A DNA stretch of 64,000 nt from Bradyrhizobium australiense (GCF_013114825.1 NZ_JAAVLX010000010.1:248001-312000), one strand, 5' to 3'; shown: positions 1 to 8,789, counted from the stretch's first letter. Notes: a model not told the origin generated them from the letters alone. Numbers and translations: made by a program.

Positions 1-2
1 GC

Positions 3-341
3 GGCCACATCGTGCAAGTCACCACCAGCCTGGTCGACCACCCGATATCAGGCGTGCCCTCGGTGCTCGCCTCACTCACCAAGGGCGGCCTCAACGCCGC
101 GACCAAATCGCTTGCGATCGAATATGCCAAACGCGGCATTCGCGTGAACGCGGTGGCGCCCGGTGTCATCAAGACGCCGATGCATCCCGCCGAGACGCAC
201 GCTGCGCTTAGCGCCCTGCACCCGGTCGGCCACATGGGCGAGATCAAGGACATCGTCGATGCGATCCTTTACCTCGAAGGGGCCGGCTTCGTGACCGGCG
301 AGATTCTCCACGTCGACGGCGGCCAGAGCGCTGGTCATTGA
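3..341 (+). CDS. SDR-family oxidoreductase, C-terminal part
   Basis: The reading frame is open from the left edge, so the N-terminal Rossmann half lies outside the window. The visible 113 residues are the second half of a classical short-chain dehydrogenase/reductase: 'IVQVTTSL', then 'LTKGGLNAATKSLAIEYAK', 'IRVNAVAPGVIKTPM' and the closing 'GEILHVDGGQSAGH', which matches the usual NVDGG end of the family. The lysine of the YxxxK catalytic pair is present (LTKGG), but the residue four positions before it is alanine rather than tyrosine, so normal SDR chemistry is doubtful. The exact substrate cannot be told. It precedes an EthD-like gene on the same strand by 176 bp. Confidence 0.85.
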   Translation, partial: GHIVQVTTSLVDHPISGVPSVLASLTKGGLNAATKSLAIEYAKRGIRVNAVAPGVIKTPMHPAETHAALSALHPVGHMGEIKDIVDAILYLEGAGFVTGEILHVDGGQSAGH

Positions 342-517
342 CCAGCCGTTCGGCAACCTAGGGCACAGCCACTCTCGCCTCCGCGGATATCGCAGACAGC
401 ACTACCGCGGCGGAAGGATGAGCCCTGCCGTCTTCCGGTTGCAAGATCCGCAAAACTGACACAGATTTCGGCTATTGCCGGAGAATAACGGCGAACGTCA
501 GATCGGAGGGCACGTCC

Positions 518-832
518 ATGATCAAGGTAAGCGTAATGTATCCCAATACACCCGGCGGGCGCTTCGATCACGACTACTACCGCGACAAGCATATGCCGCT
601 CGTGAAAGCGCGCATGGGCGACGCCTGCAAGTCCTACACGGTCGACAAGGGCCTGGCCGGCGGCGCCCCCGGCGCTCCCGCGACCTATGTCGGCATGTGT
701 CACATCTTCTGCGACTCGGTCGAGGCGTTTCAGGCCGGCTTTGGGCCGCATGCCAAGGAGATCATGGCTGATATCCCGAACTATACCGACCAGTCTCCGG
801 TGATCCAGATCAGCGAAGTCGTCGTAGGCTGA
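518..832 (+). CDS. EthD-domain protein
   Basis: A 104-residue protein starting at an ATG preceded by a good ribosome binding site (GGAGGG at 505-510, 7 nt spacing). 'MIKVSVMYPN' followed by 'FDHDYYRDKHMPLV' is the hallmark of the small EthD/ferredoxin-like alpha-beta barrel family, in which the Y-x-x-x-H-x-P-L segment lines the cavity. The length is typical for the family. EthD was first described next to ether-degrading cytochrome P450 genes, but most members have no proven substrate. No P450 is visible here, so only the fold is claimed. It may be cotranscribed with the SDR upstream. Confidence 0.85.
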   Translation: MIKVSVMYPNTPGGRFDHDYYRDKHMPLVKARMGDACKSYTVDKGLAGGAPGAPATYVGMCHIFCDSVEAFQAGFGPHAKEIMADIPNYTDQSPVIQISEVVVG

Positions 833-890
833 TGGCGTAGCCTCGACGTTCGCGAGGTAGGGCGGATTAGTCTTACTGCGTCATGAGTTC

Positions 891-986
891 CTCATGGTGA
901 GGAGCGCGAAGCGCGTCTCGAACCATGAGGCCCCGTGGCCTACATCCTTCGAGACGCCCGCTCTGCGGGCTCCTCAGGGATGAGGG
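891..986. repeat. Dispersed intergenic palindromic element
   Basis: The segment holds two short hairpins: 'GAGCGCGAAGCGCGTCTC' at 902-919 and 'GAGACGCCCGCTCTGCGGGC' at 951-970, bracketed by 'CTCATGGTGAGG' and 'CTCAGGGATGAGG'. This layout matches an intergenic repeat I recognise as common in Bradyrhizobium and relatives. It lies between the EthD-like gene and the convergent hydroxylase gene, where it could also act as a transcription stop. Confidence 0.6.
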
Positions 987-1012
987 CTTGAGCAGCTATG
1001 ACGCCCTACGTA

Positions 1013-1942
1013 TCACCACAACGCGGATAGGACGATCAGCCCGACAATCCCGACCATCACGCTGTACTTCAGCGCGTAATAGACCTTCCGGTTCCACTCC
1101 TTCACGCGCCGGCTCGCAATATGAACCTCGTAGAGCTTGCCGAACACCTTGTTGAGCACGCCGACATGCTCGCCTTCCATGTTCTGGGTCGCGGAGGCCT
1201 TGACGATGTGGTGACTGACCCAGCGGTTGATCGCGGTCATGAAGCGGTATTTCATCGGGCGTTCGACGTCGCAGAACAGGATGATGCGGTTGACGTCGGT
1301 GGCGTTCTCGGCGCTGTGGATGAAAGTCTCGTCGAACATGAACGCCTCGCCGTCGCGCCAGACGCACGGCACGCCGTCGACCAGGATGCGGCATTTGTCC
1401 GAATTGGGCGTGAGCAGGCCGAGGTGGTAGCGCAGCGAGCCCGCAAAGGGATCGCGATGCGCGCCGAGCCTGCCGCCGGGCGGCAGCATGGCGAACATCG
1501 CGCCATGCACCGTCGGAATCGAATTCAACAGCTCGACCGTCCTCGGACACAGGCTGCGCGCCGAGGGAAGGAAATCGTCATACCATTTCAGGTAAAATCG
1601 CTGCCAGCCGCTCTTGAAGAACGAATAAAAACCCCAGTCGTTGTTCTTGGCCGCCGCGCGAATAAAGCCTTCGTCGAACAGCCGCACCGCCTCCTCGCGG
1701 ATCGTCTCCCAGTTCTCGCTGAGCTTTGCCAGCTCAGGAAAGCGCTCGACCGGAATCACCGGCTGGTTCGGGATCGCCGAGCCGGCATACATCAGCACAT
1801 TGTAGGGCGCGAGGTAGGTCGAGTGATCGCCGAGCTGGCGCGCGATCCGAAGCCGCTCACGGCCGCGGAAATGCACATAGAGCGTGGAGGCGATGAGGAT
1901 ATAGAGAGCGACGAGTTGTGGCGCGAAAAGCTGCTGCAACAT
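1013..1942 (-). CDS. LpxO-like aspartyl/asparaginyl beta-hydroxylase family protein
   Basis: A 309-residue protein of the Asp/Asn beta-hydroxylase fold (2-oxoglutarate and Fe(II) dependent). The iron ligands are visible as 'GAHRDP' (H162, D164) and 'TFIHSAEN' (H209), and R219 ('VNRIIL') fits the 2-oxoglutarate-binding arginine. A hydrophobic N-terminus (about residues 5-22) and a C-terminal hydrophobic segment (about 290-309) suggest membrane attachment. Length and membrane ends resemble LpxO, the inner-membrane enzyme that 2-hydroxylates lipid A acyl chains, but the family is broad and the substrate is inferred. It is monocistronic, with about 480 bp without a gene upstream. Confidence 0.75.
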   Translation of the reverse strand: MLQQLFAPQLVALYILIASTLYVHFRGRERLRIARQLGDHSTYLAPYNVLMYAGSAIPNQPVIPVERFPELAKLSENWETIREEAVRLFDEGFIRAAAKNNDWGFYSFFKSGWQRFYLKWYDDFLPSARSLCPRTVELLNSIPTVHGAMFAMLPPGGRLGAHRDPFAGSLRYHLGLLTPNSDKCRILVDGVPCVWRDGEAFMFDETFIHSAENATDVNRIILFCDVERPMKYRFMTAINRWVSHHIVKASATQNMEGEHVGVLNKVFGKLYEVHIASRRVKEWNRKVYYALKYSVMVGIVGLIVLSALW

Positions 1943-2298
1943 TTCCGGTTCCTGTACCCGTGATGCGCGGAGCTGATCCGCCGGGTCTGGTGCTGGTTCC
2001 GTTTGGTTACATTTCAGCCTTATTTCACCATGCTACCTGAGCGGGAGCAAGCGTCCGAAGCGGGTTCGAGGTGTTGCAAGAAGGCGTCAGCGCGGCGGCG
2101 ACACCGCTCCTTAATCCGGGGCGGCCTTGGCGTGTGCCATGAACTGCAATTGCATATCGGAGAGTGACGGCAAGCAACTATGAGAGAATAACCTGACGGA
2201 TTGCGAACTGATTTGCCGCACGCGCAACTGCGATTTCATGCGGCGGCCTTCGACAACACGACAGCAAATCACTTCTGATTTTCAGAAATCGTGTCAAG
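1943..2298. other. Intergenic stretch, nothing recognised
   Basis: This stretch lies upstream of the hydroxylase gene. It should carry that gene's promoter, but I see no convincing -35/-10 pair, RNA gene or conserved small reading frame in it. Confidence 0.4.
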
Positions 2299-2400
2299 CC
2301 ATCACCCGCGAAAGCGGGTGATCCAATATTCCAGAGACAGCAGTGATTGAACCGATAGGCCACGGCGTACTCGATACCCCGCATGCGCGGGGTATGACGG
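2299..2400. repeat. Intergenic palindrome of the CCCGCGAAAGCGGG family
   Basis: The element opens with the hairpin 'CACCCGCGAAAGCGGGTG' followed by ATCCA and closes with 'ACCCCGCATGCGCGGGGT' followed by ATGACGG. The same plan (hairpin, ATCCAGTA-like spacer, second hairpin, TGACG) recurs at 34586-34686. It is a dispersed REP-like element of the host genome. Confidence 0.6.
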
Positions 2401-2422
2401 TCCTTGTACGGGAGATGAAGTC

Positions 2423-2575
2423 TCAGCTCCGCAGCGCCTGCAGGCCCTTGAAGGTCAATCGCTTCGGGTCGCGCACGCCGGCGAGATAGAATTTGCGGAT
2501 GAAGGCGATCGCCGCCTCGCGGTCACAATCGGTCAGCGCAACGATAGCATCGACGGCAATTCGCTGGGCGTCCAT
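2423..2575 (-). CDS. Small hypothetical protein (50 aa)
   Basis: A 50-residue reading frame beginning MDAQRIAVDAIVALTD and ending FKGLQALRS. The ATG is preceded by a strong Shine-Dalgarno on the minus strand ('GAGGAAGCCC' directly before ATG). Codon use is typical of the neighbouring genes, with GC-rich third positions. The protein is predicted to be soluble and mostly helical ('DREAAIAFIRKFYLAG'). I do not recognise a family and no function is proposed. It sits alone between a palindromic repeat and the monooxygenase gene. Confidence 0.6.
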   Translation of the reverse strand: MDAQRIAVDAIVALTDCDREAAIAFIRKFYLAGVRDPKRLTFKGLQALRS

Positions 2576-2738
2576 GGGCTTCCTCGTGCTGTCAGGTGCC
2601 GCAAGTCACGCAGCGCATCGGCACGCCGGTTAATCCGGCGTTAACCGTGAGGGCACTTTGGACGATTCGCCTTCACCTACGTATACGCGAAATGACGCAT
2701 GGGGCGGCGTCCGGACGCGGCCGCCGCCGGATGTGACT

Positions 2739-4205
2739 TCACGAATACTGCATCACGCCGTCGTCGACCTTGCCGTAGCGCAACGTGACGATATCGAGCG
2801 CGTAATTCTGGTACAGCCGCCACGGCCGTTTCGAGCCCTGCTTCGGCAGTTTCGCAATCGAGCGCTGCACATAGCCGGAGGAGAAATCGAGCGACGGCAG
2901 TTCGGCGATCGACGGATCGACATTGTGCGGCATGCACTGCTTGTAGCCGTTGCGGTCCATGTAGTTGATCAGCCGGCAGACATATTCGCAGGTCAGATCG
3001 CATTTCAACGTCCACGACGCATTGGTATAGCCGAACGCCGCGGCCATGTTCGGAATGTCCGAATACATCATGCCCTTGTAGTTCAGCGTTCGCGCAAAAT
3101 TGACCGTGCGGCCGTCGACGCTGACTTCGAGCCCGCCGAGCACCTGCAGAACCAACCCGGTCGCGGTGACGATGATGTCGGCTTCGAGCTCGCTGCCGTC
3201 CTTCAGCTTGATGCCGCTCCTGGTAAACGTGTCGATCTCGCTGGTGACGACGGAAGCGCGCTTGTCGCGGATCGATTTGAACAGGTCGCCGTCCGGCACC
3301 AGGCAGAGCCGCTGCTCCCAGGGATTGTAGCGCGGGGTGAAATGCTTAGCCACGTCGTATTCCGGCCCCAGCGCCATCTTGACGCCGCCGAGGATCAGTT
3401 GCTTGGCACGGTCCGGCTTACGCCGGCAGAGTTGGAAGAAATACATGCCGAACAGCACGTTGCGCCAGCGGATCAGGTGATAGGCGAGTTTGGCAGAAAG
3501 ATTCCGGCGCAGCTTGTTGGCAAACGCGTCCTCTGCCGGCCGCGCCACTACATACGTCGGCGAACGCTGCAACATGGTGACGTGCGCGGCGGTCTTGGCC
3601 ATCTCAGGCACCAGCGTCACCGCAGTGGCACCCGAGCCGATCACGACCACGCGCTTGCCGGCGTAATCGAGGTCCTCGGGCCATTTCTGCGGATGCACGA
3701 TCTGGCCTTGGAAATCCGCAGTCCCGGCAAACTCCGGCGTGTAGCCTTCCTCGTATTTGTAATAGCCCGAGCACATGAACAGGAAATTGCAGGTGAAGCG
3801 CACGATTTCGGTTGCGCCCTCCCCTGTGGTGCGTTCGGCCTCCGCGGTCCAGCGCGAATCCGGCGACGACCAGGACGCGCGTTTGACCCGGTGGCGGAAG
3901 CGGATGTGCTTGTCGATGCCGTTGTCGGTAGCGGTCTCGCGGACGTAGTTCAGAATGCGCGGCCCGTCCGCGATCGCCTTCGGCTCGGTCCACGGTTTGA
4001 ACGAATAGCCGAGCGTGTACATGTCCGAGTCGGAGCGGACGCCGGGATAGCGGAACAGGTCCCAGGTGCCGCCGATGCAGTCGCGCCCCTCCAGGATCAC
4101 GTAGCTCTTGCCCGGGCACTTCTCCTGCAGGTGATAGCCCGCGCCGATGCCGGACAGGCCGGCGCCGACGATGAGGACGTCAAAGTGCTCTGCCGTATCG
4201 GTCAT
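2739..4205 (-). CDS. Class B flavin-dependent monooxygenase (Baeyer-Villiger/FMO type)
   Basis: A 488-residue FAD- and NADPH-dependent monooxygenase. The FAD-binding GxGxxG is at residues 14-19 (VGAGLSGIG). The Baeyer-Villiger/FMO fingerprint FxGxxxHxxxW is exact at 165-175 (FQGQIVHPQKW), followed by P. The NADPH-binding Rossmann motif follows at about 185-196 (VVVIGSGATAV). Such enzymes insert oxygen into ketones or oxygenate N or S atoms; the substrate cannot be read from sequence. A ribosome binding site (GGGAGAT) precedes the chosen ATG. The gene stands alone. Confidence 0.88.
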   Translation of the reverse strand: MTDTAEHFDVLIVGAGLSGIGAGYHLQEKCPGKSYVILEGRDCIGGTWDLFRYPGVRSDSDMYTLGYSFKPWTEPKAIADGPRILNYVRETATDNGIDKHIRFRHRVKRASWSSPDSRWTAEAERTTGEGATEIVRFTCNFLFMCSGYYKYEEGYTPEFAGTADFQGQIVHPQKWPEDLDYAGKRVVVIGSGATAVTLVPEMAKTAAHVTMLQRSPTYVVARPAEDAFANKLRRNLSAKLAYHLIRWRNVLFGMYFFQLCRRKPDRAKQLILGGVKMALGPEYDVAKHFTPRYNPWEQRLCLVPDGDLFKSIRDKRASVVTSEIDTFTRSGIKLKDGSELEADIIVTATGLVLQVLGGLEVSVDGRTVNFARTLNYKGMMYSDIPNMAAAFGYTNASWTLKCDLTCEYVCRLINYMDRNGYKQCMPHNVDPSIAELPSLDFSSGYVQRSIAKLPKQGSKRPWRLYQNYALDIVTLRYGKVDDGVMQYS

Positions 4206-4342
4206 GGCGATCTCCCTGCTTTCCGATGTAATGGCCAGCAGGTAGAAATTGCAACTCGCATTGTAAGGTTGCAGCGACGATACAGGCTGTATCGAAATTT
4301 ATCAGTGACGCTCAACGATCACGGGCTGTGCGGCCGGCCAGC

Positions 4343-4367
4343 AAAAAGCCCCGGATCGCTCCGGGGC
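4343..4367 (-). terminator. Rho-independent terminator downstream of ahcY
   Basis: On the minus strand an 8-bp GC-rich stem (GCCCCGGA / TCCGGGGC, 4-nt loop) is followed directly by TTTTT. It lies about 60 bp beyond the ahcY stop codon and in the right orientation to end the HTH-methyltransferase/metK/ahcY transcript. Confidence 0.85.
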
Positions 4368-4428
4368 TTGCTGAGGCTCTGTCGTTTACGTCAGGACGAC
4401 ACCCGCGGGCGGCGCGTCCCGTCTGAAA

Positions 4429-5862
4429 TCAATACCGGTAGTGATCCGACTTGAACGGGCCTTCCGGCTTGACGCCGATATATTCGGCCTGGTCGGGGCG
4501 CAGTTCGGTCAGCTTGACGCCGATCTTGGCGAGATGCAGCCGCGCCACCTTCTCGTCCAGCGTCTTCGGCAGCACGTAGACCTTCCTCTGGTACTTGCCG
4601 TCCTTGTTGTTGGCGAACAGCTCGATCTGCGCCAGCGTCTGGTTGGTGAAGGAGGCCGACATCACAAACGACGGATGGCCCATGGCGTTGCCAAGGTTCA
4701 CCAGCCGACCTTCCGACAACAGAATGATGCGATGCTTGTCGGGGAATTCGATCTCGTCGACCTGCGGCTTGATGTTGGTCCACTTCAGGTTGCGGAGCCC
4801 AGCGATCTGGATCTCGTTGTCAAAGTGACCGATGTTGCAAACGATGGCGCGATCCTTCATCGCGCGCATGTGGTCGATGGTGATGATGTCCTTGTTGCCG
4901 GTCGCGGTGACGAAGATGTCGGCGCGCGGGGCGGCGTCTTCCATCGTGGTGACTTCATAGCCTTCCATTGCCGCCTGCAGCGCGCAGATCGGATCCACTT
5001 CGGAGACCATGACGCGGCAGCCGGCCTGGCGCAGCGAAGCGGCCGAGCCCTTGCCGACATCGCCGAAGCCCGCAACCATCGCGGTCTTGCCGGACATCAT
5101 GACGTCGGTGCCGCGGCGGATGCCATCGACCAGCGATTCACGGCAGCCATAGAGGTTGTCGAACTTCGACTTGGTGACGCTGTCGTTGACGTTGATGGCG
5201 GGGAACAACAGCGTGCCCTTGTTCGCCATGTCGTAGAGGCGGTGCACACCCGTCGTGGTCTCCTCCGAAACGCCCTTGATGTTCTTGGCGATCTCGGCGA
5301 AGTACCCCTTCGGCTTCTCCTTCAGGAGGCGCTTGACGAGCGCATAGAAGATTTCCTCTTCCTCCGAAGTCGGCTTGTCGAGGAAGGCGGTGTCGCCCTG
5401 CTCGGCGCGATAGCCGGCATGCACCAGCATCGTGGCGTCGCCGCCGTCATCGAGGATCATGTTGGGCGTGCCGCCGCCGTGCCAGTCGAACAGCTTTGCG
5501 GTGTAGTCCCAGTATTCGGTGAGCGTCTCGCCCTTCACCGCAAACACCGGAATGCCGGCGGCCGCGATGGCGGCTGCCGCATGGTCCTGCGTCGAATAGA
5601 TGTTGCAGGAGACCCAGCGGATGTCGGCGCCGAGCGCCGCCAACGTCTCGATCAGCACTGCGGTCTGGATCGTCATGTGCAGCGAGCCGGCGATGCGGGC
5701 GCCCTTCAGCGGTTGCTTCGGACCATACTCCTCGCGCGTCGCCATCAGGCCCGGCATTTCGGTCTCGGCCAGCGAGATCTCCTTGCGGCCAAACTCGGCG
5801 AGCGAAATGTCCTTGACGATGTAGTCGGTGAAGGCGGGCTTCTTGGCGGCGGCGGTGGTCAT
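4429..5862 (-). CDS. ahcY: Adenosylhomocysteinase
   Basis: A 477-residue S-adenosyl-L-homocysteine hydrolase, which splits SAH into adenosine and homocysteine and so relieves product inhibition of methyltransferases. Visible hallmarks are 'GSLHMTIQTAVLIETL', 'NIYSTQDHAAAAIA', the NAD-binding 'MVAGFGDVGKGSA' and the C-terminal 'KSDHYRY' that reaches into the neighbouring subunit of the tetramer. The frame is open further upstream, but the ATG at 5862 (MTTAAAKKPAF) is preceded by AAGGGAAA and gives the usual family length. It lies downstream of metK on the same strand, separated by a palindromic element at 5886-5980 that may uncouple the expression of the two genes. Confidence 0.97.
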   Translation of the reverse strand: MTTAAAKKPAFTDYIVKDISLAEFGRKEISLAETEMPGLMATREEYGPKQPLKGARIAGSLHMTIQTAVLIETLAALGADIRWVSCNIYSTQDHAAAAIAAAGIPVFAVKGETLTEYWDYTAKLFDWHGGGTPNMILDDGGDATMLVHAGYRAEQGDTAFLDKPTSEEEEIFYALVKRLLKEKPKGYFAEIAKNIKGVSEETTTGVHRLYDMANKGTLLFPAINVNDSVTKSKFDNLYGCRESLVDGIRRGTDVMMSGKTAMVAGFGDVGKGSAASLRQAGCRVMVSEVDPICALQAAMEGYEVTTMEDAAPRADIFVTATGNKDIITIDHMRAMKDRAIVCNIGHFDNEIQIAGLRNLKWTNIKPQVDEIEFPDKHRIILLSEGRLVNLGNAMGHPSFVMSASFTNQTLAQIELFANNKDGKYQRKVYVLPKTLDEKVARLHLAKIGVKLTELRPDQAEYIGVKPEGPFKSDHYRY

Positions 5863-5885
5863 GGGGAGTTTCCCTTTGTTGAGCT

Positions 5886-5980
5886 CGTCATTCCGGGGCG
5901 CGCGCGAGCCACGAACCCGGAATCTCGAAATCATGGAAAAAGATTCCGGGTTCACCGCTATCGCGGTGCCCCGGATGACG
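5886..5980. repeat. Intergenic palindrome between metK and ahcY
   Basis: The ends are inverted copies of each other (CGTCATTCCGGGGC at the left, GCCCCGGATGACG at the right), with an inner pair GAACCCGGAATC / GATTCCGGGTTC. It belongs to the same family as 15171-15263. It lies inside a putative operon and could form a strong hairpin in the mRNA. Confidence 0.65.
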
Positions 5981-5989
5981 CTGTTAAAA

Positions 5990-7183
5990 CTAAACCGCGC
6001 GCTTGAGCGGTTCGACCAGGTCGGTCTTCTCCCAGGAGAAGCCGCCTTCATTGTCGGGCGTGCGACCGAAATGGCCGTAGGCTGCGGTACGCGCGTAGAT
6101 CGGGCGATTGAGATCGAGATGGGTGCGGATGCCGCGCGGCGTCAAATCCATCGCCTTCGCGGCTGCCTTCTCGAGCTCGTCCTCCGGCACTCTTCCAGTG
6201 CCGTGGGTGTCGATATAGATCGACAGCGGACGCGCCACACCGATCGCGTAAGCAAGCTGCAGGGTGCAGCGGTCGGCGAGACCGGCGGCGACGATGTTCT
6301 TGGCGACATAGCGCGCGGCATAGGCGGCCGAACGGTCGACCTTGGTCGGGTCCTTGCCGGAGAAAGCGCCGCCGCCATGCGGGGCTGCGCCGCCATACGT
6401 ATCGACGATGATCTTTCGGCCGGTGAGACCGGAATCGCCGTCGGGACCGCCGATGTAGAATTTTCCGGTCGGATTGATGTGCCAGATGGTCTTGCCGTTG
6501 ATCCATTCCTTCGGCAGCGCCTCGCGGACATAGGGTTCGACGATGTCACGGATCTGATTGGAGGTCAGGTCCTCGATCAGATGCTGGTGCGAGACCACGA
6601 TCTCGCGCACGCCGACCGGCTTGCCGTTCTCGTACTGCACGGTGACCTGGCTCTTGGAGTCCGGACCGAGCACCTTCTCGCGGCCGGAGTGGCGCGCTTC
6701 GGAAATCAACCGCAGGATCTTGTGGGCGTAGAAGATTGGCGCCGGCATCAGGTCGGGCGTCTCGTTGGTGGCATAACCGAACATGATGCCCTGGTCGCCC
6801 GCGCCCTCTTCCTGGTTGCTGGGCTGCTTGGCATCGACGCCCTGGGCGATGTCGGCCGACTGCGGATGCAGCAGAATCTCGATGTCGGCTTTCTCCCAGT
6901 GGAAGCCTTCCTGCTCGTAGCCGATATCCTTGATCGCCTCGCGAACAACGCTCTCGATCTGGTCATTGGTCACCGAACTCGGACCGCGCGTCTCGCCAGC
7001 GATGACGACCTTATTGGTGGTGGCAAGCGTTTCGCAGGCCGCGCGGATCTGCCATGGGTCGATGCCCGCCTTCGGGCCTTCCCGGTAGAACAGGTCGACG
7101 ATCTCATCCGAGATTCGATCGCAAACCTTGTCCGGATGACCCTCGGAGACCGACTCGCTGGTGAAGAGATAGGAGGCGCGCAT
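5990..7183 (-). CDS. metK: S-adenosylmethionine synthetase
   Basis: A 397-residue methionine adenosyltransferase, which makes SAM from ATP and methionine. The N-terminal 'FTSESVSEGHPDKVCDRISD' carries the ATP-binding histidine, 'GAGDQGIMFGYA' is signature 1, and 'GGGAFSGKDPTKVDRS' is the phosphate-binding signature 2. The start at ATG 7183 is chosen because AAGGGG stands 7 nt upstream; two TTG codons just before it are less likely starts. It lies 60 bp downstream of the HTH-methyltransferase gene and upstream of ahcY, which suggests one transcript for the SAM cycle. I see no SAM riboswitch in the 60-bp leader. Confidence 0.97.
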   Translation of the reverse strand: MRASYLFTSESVSEGHPDKVCDRISDEIVDLFYREGPKAGIDPWQIRAACETLATTNKVVIAGETRGPSSVTNDQIESVVREAIKDIGYEQEGFHWEKADIEILLHPQSADIAQGVDAKQPSNQEEGAGDQGIMFGYATNETPDLMPAPIFYAHKILRLISEARHSGREKVLGPDSKSQVTVQYENGKPVGVREIVVSHQHLIEDLTSNQIRDIVEPYVREALPKEWINGKTIWHINPTGKFYIGGPDGDSGLTGRKIIVDTYGGAAPHGGGAFSGKDPTKVDRSAAYAARYVAKNIVAAGLADRCTLQLAYAIGVARPLSIYIDTHGTGRVPEDELEKAAAKAMDLTPRGIRTHLDLNRPIYARTAAYGHFGRTPDNEGGFSWEKTDLVEPLKRAV

Positions 7184-7243
7184 CAACAAACCCCTTGTTC
7201 CCGCCGGACCCCGGCGGCTGTCTGTGTTGTGTATCCTGGAATG

Positions 7244-8596
7244 TCAGTCGCGACGCCGCGAAATGACGTAGGATTCGTCGTAAAACCAAAGCCCATTATG
7301 CTTGCGCAGAACCTCTCTGGTGGCATCGAGGGTCCGGCTGCTTTCAGTCATTTCCGTCAACCGGTCGTCTTCGATCTGGGCGACATACACCGCCGCATTC
7401 CACGCTGCAAAGGCCGTCGAGGTTCCGATCGAGCCGGTGACCTCGTTGGGCAGCGCTTCCATATCATAACGGAAGATGGAACGGTTATCGGCGTAGGCAT
7501 TAAAGTTAAGGTCCCGTCCGGCCGACCCCAGCTCGTATTTCACCGCGCGCAATAGCTCATGACGGCTCACGGCGAAAGGATTTTCTCCCGGCCAGACCGA
7601 TTGGATGATTTCCAGGCCCGGATCCTGCCCGTGGGAGTGAATTCCAATCAAACGGCCCCCAGCCCGAAGCGACCGCGCCAGCGGCGCGATAATCCGCTTG
7701 GCGCGGAAATTCACAGAGGATTTGGCCCGATAGGGCTGGGATGCGATCACAAGGTCGAAATTGGCCTCGGTCCGGCCGGCCCGTGGGATGATCGAATCAA
7801 GCAGGAACCGGTGGTCCTCCCGATACAGCACCAGCGCCACCGGGCGCTCATAGATCGGCATGCCCGATTTGGGGCTGATATTGGCCCGCCAGTTTTGTTC
7901 CAGAAACGGCCCAAGTTCTGCGATCTGGGCCTCGAATTCCCCCGAAGAGGCCCCCCGCAGGGCAACCTCATGCCAGATCATCCCCGCCGCGGCGGCAGGA
8001 GACGCCGGCGTCAGCCAGGGCGCCTCGGCGTAATGCATGTTGGTCAGGACGATGACGGTGGCCGGGTGCTCGAACAGCCGGTCCGGCACCTTGTCGAGCG
8101 TCAGCCGGACGTCCTCCAGACTCAACTCCTTGCCGGCGATATAGAACGGCATATGGGGAAAACGCCCGTGCATCGAGCGCATCACCCGCGCCAGCACCGT
8201 GCCGTCGCCGACACCGGCGTCGAACACCCTGAGCGCCGGCGGCCGCGGGTGCAGGCTGGAGAGCTCCAGCGCCACCCGCTCGGCGATCACCCGCTTTTCG
8301 CTGCAGGTATGGACGAACAGCAGGTATTTCTGCCGGTTCTCGAAGAAGCGGAAATTGCCTCTGGGATCGCGTTTTTCCGGCGGCACGTCGAGGCCGCGAG
8401 GCGGTGGCAGGGCGCCAGTGGACGCGGCGATATAGGCCTGGATGCGGTCCAGCGTGTCGATGGTGATGCGCTTGCCCTCGCGCAGCCGGTGCACCAGCTT
8501 GCCGTCGTTGACCGCCCGGCGTCCGAACGTCGTCTCCGCCATGTCCGCTTGGCGGCAGAATTCGGTGATCTGGCTGAGGATCTGTTCGTTTTTCAT
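7244..8596 (-). CDS. HTH-like domain fused to a SAM-dependent methyltransferase-like domain
   Basis: A 450-residue protein in two parts. Residues 1-60 look like a Cro/XRE-type helix-turn-helix ('MAETTFGRRAVNDGKLVHRL' then 'ITIDTLDRIQAYI'). From about residue 120 a Rossmann methyltransferase begins with motif I at 124-133 (VFDAGVGDGT), followed by long unrecognised sequence up to 'YDESYVISRRRD'. It lies directly upstream of metK and ahcY. In other Rhizobiales, as I recall, a short HTH regulator precedes metK, so this may be a regulator that senses SAM or SAH through the fused domain; that is inference. Its methyl acceptor, if there is one, is unknown. The gene is divergent from the TPR-caspase gene with 193 bp between start codons. 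Confidence 0.7.
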   Translation of the reverse strand: MKNEQILSQITEFCRQADMAETTFGRRAVNDGKLVHRLREGKRITIDTLDRIQAYIAASTGALPPPRGLDVPPEKRDPRGNFRFFENRQKYLLFVHTCSEKRVIAERVALELSSLHPRPPALRVFDAGVGDGTVLARVMRSMHGRFPHMPFYIAGKELSLEDVRLTLDKVPDRLFEHPATVIVLTNMHYAEAPWLTPASPAAAAGMIWHEVALRGASSGEFEAQIAELGPFLEQNWRANISPKSGMPIYERPVALVLYREDHRFLLDSIIPRAGRTEANFDLVIASQPYRAKSSVNFRAKRIIAPLARSLRAGGRLIGIHSHGQDPGLEIIQSVWPGENPFAVSRHELLRAVKYELGSAGRDLNFNAYADNRSIFRYDMEALPNEVTGSIGTSTAFAAWNAAVYVAQIEDDRLTEMTESSRTLDATREVLRKHNGLWFYDESYVISRRRD

Positions 8597-8789
8597 CGGT
8601 CAGTGGGCTGAAACTGGTTTGGGAAGCGCCGGTGGGCCAGATCGGATGTCTCGATTGTCCTACCACCTCTGCCCACCAAAGGAAATGCCGACCGCTTGCA
8701 CCCGGCATGCACCGCCGCCGTCCTTGAACCCCGGTTCCGCGGCGGGCAACAAAGCGGTATCCGCCACTGCGACCGCCAATCACGGGGAC

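Noticed and set aside
2658..4454. A 598-codon open frame on the plus strand
   Set aside because: It lies antisense over the flavin monooxygenase, whose motifs are complete. The long frame is a by-product of GC-rich codon use and its translation shows no domain.
7184..7243. Possible SAM riboswitch before metK
   Set aside because: The leader is only about 60 nt, directly follows the upstream stop codon, and shows no SAM-II or other aptamer pattern.
5828..7555. A 575-codon plus-strand frame over metK
   Set aside because: It is antisense to metK, which is certain; there is no ribosome binding site or family resemblance.
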